Shown here one piece after another: positions 1 through 6,748 of a stretch of DNA of 12,912 nucleotides (position 1 is the stretch's first letter; the number at the start of each line of letters is the position of its first letter). Location of the stretch: contig DATIQN010000019.1 of assembly GCA_035470785.1 (NCBI GenBank), positions 1 to 12,912 on the forward strand, given 5' to 3'. Both the position numbers and the translations under genes were made by a program. This DNA comes from Croceibacterium_B sp035470785 (GTDB lineage Bacteria; Pseudomonadota; Alphaproteobacteria; Sphingomonadales; Sphingomonadaceae). Below the pieces are notes generated by a model that was given only the letters and a program-made list of their open reading frames with translations, made no database searches and had not been told where the DNA came from.

Positions 1-546
1 CGGACGATGCTCGGCGCCGCCGGGGTCGACTTCGAGCTGCGGCCCGCCGCGGTCGACGAGCGGGCGCTCGAGGCGAGCCTCGGCGACGCCGCGCCGGCCG
101 CTGTCGCGCTGGCGCTGGCCGAAGCCAAGGCGCTGTCGGTCGAGGGGCGCGGGCGGCCCGTGCTGGGCAGCGATTCGGTCGTCTCGGTCGATGGACGGCG
201 GTTCGACAAGCCGGCGAGCCGCAAGCAGGCGGCCGAGCACCTGCGGTTTTTCTCGGGCAAGACGATGGAGCTGCACTCGGCCGCGGCGATCGCCATCAGC
301 GGCCACCTGCGCTGGAGCCACGTCGCCAAAGCCGTGCTTTCTGTGCGCGAACTTACTGACGATTACATCGAACGCTACCTCACCGCCGAATGGCCCGAAG
401 TCGGCCAGTGCGTCGGCGTGTTCCGAATCGAATCGCTCGGCGTGCAGCTTTTCGAGAGCATCGAGGGCGACATGTTCACCGTGCTCGGCATGCCGCTGCT
501 GGCGGTACTCGGCGCGCTGCGCGAGATGGAAGAGCTGCCGGCGTGA
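1..546 (+). CDS. maf: Maf-family nucleotide pyrophosphatase (5' end missing)
   Basis: Maf/YhdE/YceF-type nucleoside triphosphate pyrophosphatase, a cytosolic house-cleaning enzyme that hydrolyses non-canonical or excess NTPs to NMP and pyrophosphate. The reading frame is open from base 1. The first visible residues (R-T-M-L-G-A-A-G-V) match the segment just after the family's N-terminal S-x-S-x-R motif, so roughly a dozen residues lie outside the window. The GSDSVV segment, followed by the DKPASRKQA and FFSGK segments, is the Maf core (usual GxDT/S-V, KP, LSG pattern). The C-terminal IEGDMFTVLGMPL segment is the other family signature. The stop overlaps the aroE start by 4 bases, so translation is probably coupled. 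Substrate preference (dTTP/UTP versus m7GTP type) cannot be assigned by eye. Family assignment is firm. Confidence 0.93.
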   Translation, partial: RTMLGAAGVDFELRPAAVDERALEASLGDAAPAAVALALAEAKALSVEGRGRPVLGSDSVVSVDGRRFDKPASRKQAAEHLRFFSGKTMELHSAAAIAISGHLRWSHVAKAVLSVRELTDDYIERYLTAEWPEVGQCVGVFRIESLGVQLFESIEGDMFTVLGMPLLAVLGALREMEELPA

Positions 547-1400
547 AGCCCTACGCCGAAGTCATCGGCGATCCGATCGCGCAATCGAAGTCGCCGGCGA
601 TTCACAACCACTGGATCGGCCAGCTCGGGCTGGATGCCGAATACCGGGCATGCCACGTCACTGCCGAAGGGCTCGCGCAATACCTCGCCGATCGGCGCGA
701 CGACGCCAACTGGCGCGGGTGCAACGTCACGATGCCGCACAAGCAGGCAATCCTGCCGTTGCTCGACCGGCTTGAAATCGGGGCTGAGATGATCGGTGCC
801 GTCAACACAGTCGTCCCGCGCCGCAACGGCGCGCTGATCGGCAGCAACACCGACGGGGCCGGATTTCTCGAGCCGCTGCGGCAGTATCTCGCGGAACCTC
901 ACTTGTTTCGCATGGCGCGTGTTCTTGGAACCGGCGGTGCGGCGAGGGCAATCGTTGCCGCCTTGGCCGACCAAGGCATCGTCATCGTCCTGGCCGGCCG
1001 GGATCCGGCCAAGGCGCGCGCGTTGCTCGATGAGATCGACCCTGAGGGCGAGCACCACGCTATCGACATCGCCGACTTCGCCGATCCGACCGATTTCGCG
1101 TTCGACGACCGCGCCGGATGCTTCGACCTGATCGTCAACGCCAGCCCGCTCGGCATGGCCGGCCAGCCGCCGCTCAAGTTCGACTTCGGCCACGCGCCGC
1201 CGGGCAGCGTGGTCTATGACATCGTCACCCACCCTCTCGAAACCGAGTTCCTCAAGGCGGCCCGGGCGGCGGGCTTCCGCACGATCGATGGCCTCGCCAT
1301 GCTCATCGGCCAGGCGGCGATCGCGTTCGAGAAATTCTTCGGCGTCGCTCCGCCGCGCACGGACGGCGACGCCGAGCTGCGCCGCCAGCTTACGGCATGA
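543..1400 (+). CDS. aroE: Shikimate 5-dehydrogenase
   Basis: NADP-dependent shikimate dehydrogenase, which reduces 3-dehydroshikimate to shikimate in aromatic amino-acid synthesis; cytosolic. The GTG start is chosen because it overlaps the maf stop as GTGA and gives the family's usual N-terminus; the product is 285 residues, normal length. Visible motifs: SKSP (15-18), which binds shikimate; catalytic Lys67 in NVTMPHK; Asn88 in GAVNTV; Asp104 in SNTDG; a glycine-rich nucleotide loop GTGGAAR (129-135); NASPLGM (199-205); and Gln257 near the C-terminus. The usual NRT motif that recognises the NADP 2'-phosphate reads GRD here (152-154), a small departure. Its stop overlaps the coaE start as ATGA, placing it in a tightly coupled maf-aroE-coaE chain. 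Confidence 0.96.
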   Translation: MKPYAEVIGDPIAQSKSPAIHNHWIGQLGLDAEYRACHVTAEGLAQYLADRRDDANWRGCNVTMPHKQAILPLLDRLEIGAEMIGAVNTVVPRRNGALIGSNTDGAGFLEPLRQYLAEPHLFRMARVLGTGGAARAIVAALADQGIVIVLAGRDPAKARALLDEIDPEGEHHAIDIADFADPTDFAFDDRAGCFDLIVNASPLGMAGQPPLKFDFGHAPPGSVVYDIVTHPLETEFLKAARAAGFRTIDGLAMLIGQAAIAFEKFFGVAPPRTDGDAELRRQLTA

Positions 1401-1990
1401 CCCGGCCACCGATCCTCGGCCTCACGGGCTCGATCGGGATGGGCAAGTCGACGGTGGCGGCGATGTTCGAGCGGCTCGGCGTGCCGGTCTTCGACGCCGA
1501 CCGCGAAGTGCGGCGGATGCAGGGGCCTGGCGGATCGCTGGTCGGCGCCATCGAAGCGGCCTTTCCCGGCACGACCGGCCCGCAGGGCGTCGATCGCCAA
1601 GCCCTCGGTGCGAAGGTATTCCGCGATCGGGCAGCGCTCGCCCGGCTGGAGGCGATCGTTCATCCGACGGTGCGCGATTTGCGCGAAGCATTCCTGCTCG
1701 AACACGCGGCGGCGCCGTTGGTGGTGTTCGATATTCCGCTGTTGTTCGAGAAGGGTGGCAGCGAGGAAGTCGATAAGGTGCTCGTCGTCTCCGCCCCGCC
1801 AGACGTCCAGCGCGCCCGCGTCCTCGCCCGCGAAGGTATGACCCCGGATCGCCTGGCCGAGATACTTGCCTTGCAGCTGCCCGACAGCGAGAAGCGCGTG
1901 CGGGCGGATTACGTAATCGACACCGGGCGCACGATGGCCCAAACCGAAGCCGAAGTCCGGGCTCTCGTGGAGAAGCTCACTTCGGGATAA
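1397..1990 (+). CDS. coaE: Dephospho-CoA kinase
   Basis: Dephospho-CoA kinase, the last step of coenzyme A synthesis (ATP-dependent 3'-phosphorylation of dephospho-CoA); cytosolic. The 197-residue product is the normal size. The Walker A loop GSIGMGKST lies at 11-19, the acidic substrate-binding pair in FDAD at 33-35, His89-Pro90 in the IVHPTVR segment, and the DIPLLFE motif at 112-118, all typical of CoaE. The ATG overlaps the aroE stop by 4 bases, implying translational coupling. The order maf-aroE-coaE-dnaQ is a known alphaproteobacterial arrangement. No truncation or unusual residues were seen. Confidence 0.96.
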   Translation: MTRPPILGLTGSIGMGKSTVAAMFERLGVPVFDADREVRRMQGPGGSLVGAIEAAFPGTTGPQGVDRQALGAKVFRDRAALARLEAIVHPTVRDLREAFLLEHAAAPLVVFDIPLLFEKGGSEEVDKVLVVSAPPDVQRARVLAREGMTPDRLAEILALQLPDSEKRVRADYVIDTGRTMAQTEAEVRALVEKLTSG

Positions 1991-2034
1991 TCCCGCCCTT
2001 GCCAGGTCCGTCGCGGCGGCCGATAGTCGAGCCG

Positions 2035-2718
2035 ATGCGGGAAGTCGTATTCGATACCGAAACCACCGGGCTCGACCCCAGGTCGGGCGATCGGATGGTC
2101 GAAATCGGTTGCATCGAGCTGGTCAATCGCGTGCCGACCGGCCGCACCTTTCACGCCTATTTCAACCCCGACCGGCCGATGCCGATGGAAGCCGAGCAAG
2201 TTCACGGGCTCGGCGATGCCTTCCTTGCCGACAAGCCGCGTTTTCACGAGGGCGCGATCGGGCTGCTCGAGTTTCTCGCCGATTCGCCGCTGGTCGCGCA
2301 CAATGCGCAGTTCGATTTCGGCTTCCTCAACTGCGAGCTCGGCGCCTGCGGCCATCCGGAAGTTTCGCTCGAGCGGATGATCGACACGCTGGCGATCGCC
2401 CGCCGGCGCCACCCCGGTGCCAAGCATTCGCTCGACGCGCTGTGTACGCGCTACGGCATCGACCGCAGCCACCGCGTCAAGCACGGCGCGCTGCTCGACG
2501 CCGAGTTGCTGGCGCAAGTCTACGTCGAATTGACCGGTGGCCGGCAGATCGGCCTCGAGCTGGCTGCCCAGCGGTCCGAGACGGTGATCGAGATCGCCGC
2601 TTTCGTCGCGGCTCGCCGCGAATTCCGCCCACCACGCCCCCACACTGCCAGCGTCGAGGAGCTGGCGCGGCACAAAGCCTTCGTTGCAACGTTGGAATCA
2701 CCGCTCTGGACCAGCTGA
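2035..2718 (+). CDS. dnaQ: DNA polymerase III epsilon subunit (proofreading exonuclease)
   Basis: DEDDh 3'-5' exonuclease that proofreads for the replicative polymerase. Exo I is DTET (Asp7, Glu9), Exo II is HNAQFDFGF (Asp94), and Exo III epsilon is HGALLDAEL (His150, Asp155), so all five catalytic residues are present. The ATG at 2035 is preferred because MREVVFDTETTG is the normal start of alphaproteobacterial epsilon subunits. A TTG at 1999 would add 12 residues with no family match. The product is 227 residues. The tail after about residue 180 should contact the polymerase alpha subunit and clamp; this is known for the family and not visible as a clear motif here. It follows coaE after 44 bases and is probably co-transcribed. 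Confidence 0.94.
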   Translation: MREVVFDTETTGLDPRSGDRMVEIGCIELVNRVPTGRTFHAYFNPDRPMPMEAEQVHGLGDAFLADKPRFHEGAIGLLEFLADSPLVAHNAQFDFGFLNCELGACGHPEVSLERMIDTLAIARRRHPGAKHSLDALCTRYGIDRSHRVKHGALLDAELLAQVYVELTGGRQIGLELAAQRSETVIEIAAFVAARREFRPPRPHTASVEELARHKAFVATLESPLWTS

Positions 2719-2753
2719 TCGCGGCCCACTCCGGAGCGTGGATCAAACCAGGC

Positions 2754-2758
2754 AGGAG
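2754..2758 (+). promoter_or_regulatory. Ribosome binding site of hpf
   Basis: AGGAG lies 11 bases before the ATG at 2770, in the 51-base gap after dnaQ. It supports the chosen hpf start and is one of the clearer Shine-Dalgarno sites in this half of the window, fitting a highly translated product. Confidence 0.5.
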
Positions 2759-2769
2759 ACCCTCAAAAC

Positions 2770-3333
2770 ATGGAAATCCGCGTGTCCGGCCATCAGGTCG
2801 ATACAGGTTCGGCGCTACAGGAACGCGCCGCCGAACGTCTCAACGGGATCGTCGAGAAGTATTTCAACCGGGCGATGTCCTCGCAAGTCACTTTCGGCAA
2901 GGCGCCGACGGCCGCCTTCGCCTGCGATATCGTTATGCACGTCAACAATGGCCTGGTGCTCAAATCGCACGCCCAGGCGCATGATGCCAACCTGTCGCTC
3001 GACCAGGCGGCCGACAAGATCGAGAAGCAACTGCGGCGCTACAAGCGGCGGCTGAAGGACCATCACGAGCAGGCGACATACGCCAACAAGCAGGAAGATG
3101 CGGTCTACACGGTGTTCGCGCCCACCGAGCCGGAAGCGGAAGAAGCGCCCGAGGCGCTGCCGGTGATTGCCGAGACTCGCACCGACATTCCAGAAGTCAG
3201 TGTTTCCGATGCGGTGATGATGCTCGACCTTAGGCACACCACCGCGCTGTTCTTCAAAAATGCTGGAACCGGACGCCACAATATGGTTTACCGCCGCGGC
3301 GACGGCTCGATCGGCTGGGTCGAACCGTCCTGA
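2770..3333 (+). CDS. hpf: Long-form ribosome hibernation promoting factor
   Basis: HPF/YfiA family protein that binds the 30S decoding region and, in the long form, dimerises ribosomes into inactive 100S particles in stationary phase or starvation. At 187 residues this is the long form. Residues 1 to about 105 form the ribosome-binding domain, with a basic stretch around RRYKRRLKDHH. An acidic Pro/Glu/Ala-rich linker follows (about 120-140). The C-terminal dimerisation domain covers about 145-187, with VSDAVMMLDL, ALFFKNA and MVYRRGDGSIGWVEP. It precedes ptsN, a conserved pairing. In many proteobacteria rpoN lies upstream, but here dnaQ does. A GC-rich hairpin follows the stop. Confidence 0.95.
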   Translation: MEIRVSGHQVDTGSALQERAAERLNGIVEKYFNRAMSSQVTFGKAPTAAFACDIVMHVNNGLVLKSHAQAHDANLSLDQAADKIEKQLRRYKRRLKDHHEQATYANKQEDAVYTVFAPTEPEAEEAPEALPVIAETRTDIPEVSVSDAVMMLDLRHTTALFFKNAGTGRHNMVYRRGDGSIGWVEPS

Positions 3334-3334
3334 A

Positions 3335-3366
3335 GCGGCCGGCGGGCCGCCATCCACGCCTTATTT
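3335..3366 (+). terminator. GC hairpin with delayed T-rich tract after hpf
   Basis: GCGGCC (3335-3340) and GGCCGC (3345-3350) form a perfect 6-bp stem with a 4-base loop immediately after the hpf stop. A T-rich run (TTATTTT) comes only about 10 bases later, so this is not a textbook intrinsic terminator. It could be a weak terminator or attenuator between hpf and ptsN, or an mRNA-stabilising structure. Confidence 0.3.
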
Positions 3367-3444
3367 TGGACGGCTTTTGCGAAGAAGGGGCCTGCGCGCC
3401 ACGCGTGTGACGGAAGCCGTTCCAACGAACCATTCGGAATTTCA

Positions 3445-3906
3445 ATGAACGCTCATTTCCTACTCGATCCGTCTTCGGTCGAGTTCGTCTCGGCGAAGTC
3501 CAAGCAGGCGATTCTCGAGCTCCTTGCTGCGCGATTCGCGCAAAGCTACGGGCTCGATGCGACGCTGGTGCTCGAGCGCTTGCAGGAGCGCGAGAGCCTC
3601 GGCAGCACCGGCTTTGGCCGCGGTGTGGCGATTCCGCATGCTCGCGTCGACGGACTGCGGCGTCCGGTTGCCGCGCTTCTCAAGCTCGAGGAGCCGGTCG
3701 ACTTTGCCGCTGCCGACGGCATGCCCGTTGACCTGGTCTTCGGGCTCGTCTCGCCCGAGAACAGCGGCGTCGGTCATCTCCACGCGCTGGCCGCGATTTC
3801 GCGCTTGGTGCGCGACGAACGGGTGCGCGACGCGTTGAGCGATGCGCCCGACGCCGAGGCGCTCTACGGCCTCATCTCGAATGCCGCCGACCGCGACGCC
3901 GCCTGA
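3445..3906 (+). CDS. ptsN: Nitrogen PTS enzyme IIA (EIIA-Ntr)
   Basis: PTS fructose/mannitol-type IIA domain protein of the nitrogen-related phosphotransferase system. It is a cytosolic phosphoryl acceptor that regulates by protein contact (potassium transport, stress and nitrogen/carbon balance in studied species) and is not itself a sugar transporter. The 153-residue length is normal. The phosphorylatable His65 sits in GVAIPHAR. The ERE-SLGSTGFGRG segment before it and the HLHALAAISRLVRD helix after it are family signatures. It follows hpf after 111 bases, with a GGAA about 5 bases before the ATG. Its 3' end overlaps the following thioesterase gene by 26 bases. The PTS partners (EI-Ntr, NPr) are not in the window. 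Confidence 0.94.
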   Translation: MNAHFLLDPSSVEFVSAKSKQAILELLAARFAQSYGLDATLVLERLQERESLGSTGFGRGVAIPHARVDGLRRPVAALLKLEEPVDFAAADGMPVDLVFGLVSPENSGVGHLHALAAISRLVRDERVRDALSDAPDAEALYGLISNAADRDAA

Positions 3907-4366
3907 GGCGGACGCGACCGGCGCGGCGCTTCATTTCGCGGCGCTCGAAGCGCTCTACGCCTCGGCGCCGGTCAATTCGCTGTTCGAATCACGACTGACG
4001 ATCCCCGCCGAAGGGCGTTCACGGATCGACTTCACGATCGACGAGCGGTTCCATCACGCCGCGAATGCCGCGCATGGCACGATCTATTTCAAGATGCTCG
4101 ACGACGCCGCGTTCTACGCCGCCAATTCGCTCGTCACCGACCGCTTCTTGCTGACCACAGCGTTCAATCTCCACTTCACCAAGCCGATCCACACCGGGCC
4201 GGTCGTCGCCGAGGGCCGTTGGGTCAGCGGCCGCCGCCGCGTGTTCGTGGCCGAGGCCCGGCTGATCGACGCCGAGGGGGACGAGATCGGCCGCGGCACG
4301 GGCACTTTTATGCGCTCGCGAATCCCGCTGTCGAGTTTGCCCGGCTATCGCGCCGGCCAGGCCTGA
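3881..4366 (+). CDS. PaaI-like hotdog-fold thioesterase
   Basis: Small single-domain hotdog protein of the PaaI/acyl-CoA thioesterase type, predicted to hydrolyse an acyl- or aryl-CoA thioester in the cytosol; the substrate is unknown. From the ATG at 3881 it has 161 residues. The hotdog signature spans 58-82: HHAANAAHG followed by a hydrophobic helix with MLDDAAFYAAN, where His65-Gly66 and Asp74/Asp75 are candidate catalytic residues. The FNLHFTKPIHTGPVVAEGRW strand follows, as in the family. The ATG at 3842 would add 13 residues with no evident match and a larger overlap, so 3881 is preferred. That start lies 26 bases inside ptsN, so translation is probably coupled. Confidence 0.82.
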   Translation: MPPTATPPEADATGAALHFAALEALYASAPVNSLFESRLTIPAEGRSRIDFTIDERFHHAANAAHGTIYFKMLDDAAFYAANSLVTDRFLLTTAFNLHFTKPIHTGPVVAEGRWVSGRRRVFVAEARLIDAEGDEIGRGTGTFMRSRIPLSSLPGYRAGQA

Positions 4367-4369
4367 GCG

Positions 4370-4711
4370 GTGGAAGCGCGCATTCCCGCCCATCTTGAGG
4401 TGACCGGCCTCATTCGCGCGGTAGCGGCCGCCGGCGGGTTCGCCACGGTCATCGCCAAGGGTGAGAGGGATGCCGGGACTTTGCTGGTAACCTGTTGCGA
4501 AAGCGGCAGAAATTACCGCGCCTACGAACGGCTGCCGCAATCGGACGGCAGCCGCGGATGGGCCCTCGCGAAAGCCGAGGATCCGGAAAAGCCCAATGAA
4601 TTCAGTGAATACCTCGACCGTCGCAGGCATCAGGACAGCGATTTATGGATCGTCGAGCTGGACATCCCGAATGCAGAACGGTTCATCGATAACACCGGAA
4701 CCCTGAATTGA
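4370..4711 (+). CDS. DUF1491 family protein
   Basis: A 113-residue soluble protein that I recognise as DUF1491, a family of uncharacterised alphaproteobacterial proteins. The pattern is an N-terminal PAHLEVTGLIRAV segment, then AAGGFATVIAKGE, a central YERLPQ segment, and a C-terminal EFSEYLDRRR...DLWIVELDI segment. The GTG start lies 3 bases after the thioesterase stop, indicating one operon. No signal peptide, membrane helix or catalytic motif is evident. Function is unknown and none is proposed. Confidence 0.8.
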   Translation: MEARIPAHLEVTGLIRAVAAAGGFATVIAKGERDAGTLLVTCCESGRNYRAYERLPQSDGSRGWALAKAEDPEKPNEFSEYLDRRRHQDSDLWIVELDIPNAERFIDNTGTLN

Positions 4712-4893
4712 CTCCATGCTGCAAGTGCGAAAGAGGGGCCGCGCTTCCACAGCGCGTGTGGTCCGGACGGCGATGAGGCCGGGGGGACCGCAAGGCGTAA
4801 GACGGGGGGCCGCCGGCAGACCAACGGACGGATCGCGCTAAGAAGCGGTCGCCAGGCTTGCGCAGGCGCCCACCGCCCTGGGTCAAGGTATCA
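4712..4893. other. Non-coding gap with GC-rich inverted repeats, upstream of the cell-wall hydrolase
   Basis: These 182 bases hold no convincing gene. They contain several small structured elements: CCACA/TGTGG with a 5-base loop (4747-4761), the perfect 8-base palindrome GTCCGGAC (4761-4768), and two G-runs (about 4780-4785 and 4804-4809). The gap probably carries the promoter and leader of the hydrolase gene, possibly with an unrecognised small RNA. I see no match to 6S, SRP or RNase P RNA landmarks. Confidence 0.35.
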
Positions 4894-5580
4894 ATGTCGT
4901 TTTTGAGTTTCCGCGGCGCGGTAACCGCCGCCGCGATGATGTTTGTCAGCCTGTGCGGCACCGCCCCGAGCGCCGCCTGGGCCGAAGCCCCGGCTCCGCT
5001 GACGGTGGTTCGGGCCGCCACACCGGCGACAGCCACTCCTGCCGCCACGGTGAGCGGCAGCACCTGGATTGCCCAGGGAACCGTGAGTCCTCCGGCTGCA
5101 CAGCAGTCTGCCACCGCACCGGCTCCGGTCGCGATGGCGATTGCCAGAGGCGCTCTCCACGTCGCTTCATTGACGCAGCTGGTCGGCGACATGCCGGTAG
5201 CCGGCGATCTGACGTCCGATCTCAAGTGCCTCGCCCAGGCGATCTATTTCGAAGCCCGCGGCGAGCCGATTGAAGGCCAGCTTGCGGTCGCCGAGGTCGT
5301 AATCAATCGCGCGAAGTCGGGACTTTACCCCGACAACTTCTGCGGCGTGGTGACGCAGCCGGCGCAGTTCTCATTCGTGCATCATGGCCGCATTCCCGCT
5401 GCCGACGAATCGTCGGCGGCTTGGCAGCGCGCCGAAGCGGTGGCCCAAATCGCTCAGCAGAACCTGTGGCAGAGCAAGGCAGCCGACGCGCTCTATTTCC
5501 ACGCGACCTACGTCAGGCCGAGCTGGGCGCACCAGAAGGTCCAGCTGGCGCAGATCGACACCCACATCTTCTATCGTTGA
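4894..5580 (+). CDS. Exported SleB-type cell wall hydrolase
   Basis: Hydrolase_2/SleB-family peptidoglycan hydrolase, predicted lytic transglycosylase-like, acting in the periplasm. The ATG at 4894, with AAGG about 5 bases upstream, gives a signal peptide: hydrophobic core around 8-25 and likely cleavage after AWA (30). A Thr/Ala/Pro-rich spacer follows (31-80), and the catalytic domain spans about 108-228. That domain starts KCLAQAIYFEARGEP, with Glu120 the likely catalytic acid by analogy with SleB. It continues with AVAEVVINRA, the CGVVTQPAQFSF segment and a C-terminal HIFYR. Cys112 and Cys150 could form a disulfide. A TTG at 4858 would place basic residues before the signal peptide and is less likely. 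In Gram-negatives such proteins act in wall remodelling, not spore germination. Confidence 0.87.
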   Translation: MSFLSFRGAVTAAAMMFVSLCGTAPSAAWAEAPAPLTVVRAATPATATPAATVSGSTWIAQGTVSPPAAQQSATAPAPVAMAIARGALHVASLTQLVGDMPVAGDLTSDLKCLAQAIYFEARGEPIEGQLAVAEVVINRAKSGLYPDNFCGVVTQPAQFSFVHHGRIPAADESSAAWQRAEAVAQIAQQNLWQSKAADALYFHATYVRPSWAHQKVQLAQIDTHIFYR

Positions 5581-5581
5581 A

Positions 5582-5602
5582 GCCGCTTTCGCGGCGCAAG
5601 CG
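5582..5602. terminator. Small stem-loop between convergent genes
   Basis: Only 22 bases separate the convergent hydrolase and exonuclease III genes. They hold GCCGC-TTTC-GCGGC (5582-5595), with an overlapping alternative CGCTT/AAGCG pairing (5585-5602). There is no T-run on either side, so a bidirectional transcription barrier is only a suggestion. Confidence 0.25.
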
Positions 5603-6376
5603 TTAGCCTTCGATCTCGACCCAGACGGGGGCGTGATCGCTGGCTTTCTCGCGGCCACGGTAGTCCTTGTCCACGCCGGCGGCCCTGAGCCGGTCGGCGG
5701 CCTCCGGCGAAAGCAGCAGGTGGTCGATGCGAAAACCGTGGTCGCGCTGCCACGCGCCCGCCTGGTAATCCCAGTAAGTCCACGCCCCGCCGCGCGGGTT
5801 GAGCGTGGCGAGCGTGTCGGTCCACCCGTCGTTGAGGATGCGGGCGTAGGCCGCGCGCGATTCGGGTTGCATCAGCGCATCGCTGGCCATTGCTGCGGGC
5901 GACCACACGTCGCGATCCTCCGGTATGACGTTGAAATCGCCGACCACGACCGTCGGTTTCTCGCGTGCGAGCAATTCGCCGAGACGGACACGCAACCGTT
6001 CCATCCACGCCAGCTTGTAGTCGAACTTGGGGCCCGGCTGCGGGTTGCCGTTGGGGAGGTAGAGGTTGACCACTCGCACGCCGCGAATGTCCGCCTCTAT
6101 GAAGCGCGCTTGTTCGTCCTCCGGGTCGCCGGGAAGGCCGTGGACGACTTCGAGCGGGTCCTCGCTATCGACCAGGATGGCGACGCCGTTGAAGCCTTTC
6201 TGGCCGTGCCACGCGGCTCGGTAGCCGATCTTTTCAAAGTCTTCGGCCGGGAAATCGGCGTCCTGGCACTTGATTTCCTGAAGGCAGGCGACCGCCGGGC
6301 GCGTTTCCTCGAGCCATTCGAGCAGGCGTTCGCGCCGAGCGCGGATTCCATTGATGTTGAAGCTGGCGATCCGCAC
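5603..6376 (-). CDS. xth: Exodeoxyribonuclease III (AP endonuclease)
   Basis: ExoIII-type AP endonuclease of base excision repair; it cleaves at abasic sites and removes 3' blocking groups. The GTG at 6376 gives the classic N-terminus VRIASFNINGIRAR and a 257-residue protein, normal for the family. Active-site residues are visible: Asn7, Glu34 in LQEIK, Tyr106 in NLYLPNGNP, Asp147 and Asn149 in GDFNV, and Asp247-His248 in SDHAPV. The open frame runs on upstream through the Fe-S carrier gene, but that part has no family match. The stop of that upstream gene lies 11 bases before the GTG, so the two are probably co-transcribed. The AAGG overlapping that stop is the likely ribosome binding site. 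Confidence 0.94.
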   Translation of the reverse strand: MRIASFNINGIRARRERLLEWLEETRPAVACLQEIKCQDADFPAEDFEKIGYRAAWHGQKGFNGVAILVDSEDPLEVVHGLPGDPEDEQARFIEADIRGVRVVNLYLPNGNPQPGPKFDYKLAWMERLRVRLGELLAREKPTVVVGDFNVIPEDRDVWSPAAMASDALMQPESRAAYARILNDGWTDTLATLNPRGGAWTYWDYQAGAWQRDHGFRIDHLLLSPEAADRLRAAGVDKDYRGREKASDHAPVWVEIEG

Positions 6377-6387
6377 GGAGGCGGACC

Positions 6388-6717
6388 TTAGACTCCGAAA
6401 CTCGAACCGCAACCGCATCCCGCAGTGGCGTTCGGATTCTCCACCTTGAACGCCGCGCCGCCGAGCGACTCGACGAAATCGACAGTGCTCCCGGCGACGA
6501 GGTCGAGACTCACCGGGTCGACCACCAGTCGAACCCCATCGGTCTCGCTGACCATGTCGTCGTTCTGGGCCGCCTCGGTCAGATCGAACTTGTACTGGAA
6601 GCCCGAGCAACCGCCGCCCTCGACGGTTAGCCGCAGGATCGCCGGCTTGCCCTGACGCTCGGCAATCGAGCCGATGCGCCTGGCGGCGGCGGATGAAAGG
6701 GTAAGGGCAGCGGTCAT
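6388..6717 (-). CDS. erpA: A-type iron-sulfur carrier (ErpA/IscA/HesB family)
   Basis: A-type Fe-S cluster carrier that passes clusters to apo-enzymes; cytosolic. The 109-residue product carries the three invariant cysteines: Cys37 in GGGCSGFQY, and Cys101 and Cys103 in GCGCGSSF. ErpA and IscA/SufA cannot be separated reliably by eye; erpA is favoured because the single-copy alphaproteobacterial gene beside xth is usually called this. It lies between a CBS-domain gene (31 bases upstream) and xth (11 bases downstream). Likely clients inside this window would be the 4Fe-4S fumarase and the 2Fe-2S ferredoxin, an inference from shared chemistry only. Confidence 0.9.
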   Translation of the reverse strand: MTAALTLSSAAARRIGSIAERQGKPAILRLTVEGGGCSGFQYKFDLTEAAQNDDMVSETDGVRLVVDPVSLDLVAGSTVDFVESLGGAAFKVENPNATAGCGCGSSFGV

Positions 6718-6748
6718 GCCGTTGATGTAGGGTTCGCGGGCGTCGCTC

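Noticed and set aside
375..1409. Long minus-strand open frame opposite aroE
   Set aside because: It is a compositional shadow of aroE; no recognisable domain, and the sense strand carries all AroE motifs.
1983..1995. CGGGAT-A-ATCCCG inverted repeat spanning the coaE stop codon
   Set aside because: With a 1-base centre it cannot fold as a proper hairpin terminator, no T-run follows, and a 6-bp arm at a stop codon can arise by chance.
4761..4768. Palindrome GTCCGGAC as a stand-alone operator
   Set aside because: Short GC-rich palindromes are expected frequently at this base composition; kept only as part of the non-coding gap description.
5384..6391. Long plus-strand open frame opposite exonuclease III
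   Set aside because: It overlaps the hydrolase end and lies antisense to xth, whose catalytic residues are all present; no domain seen in the plus-strand product.
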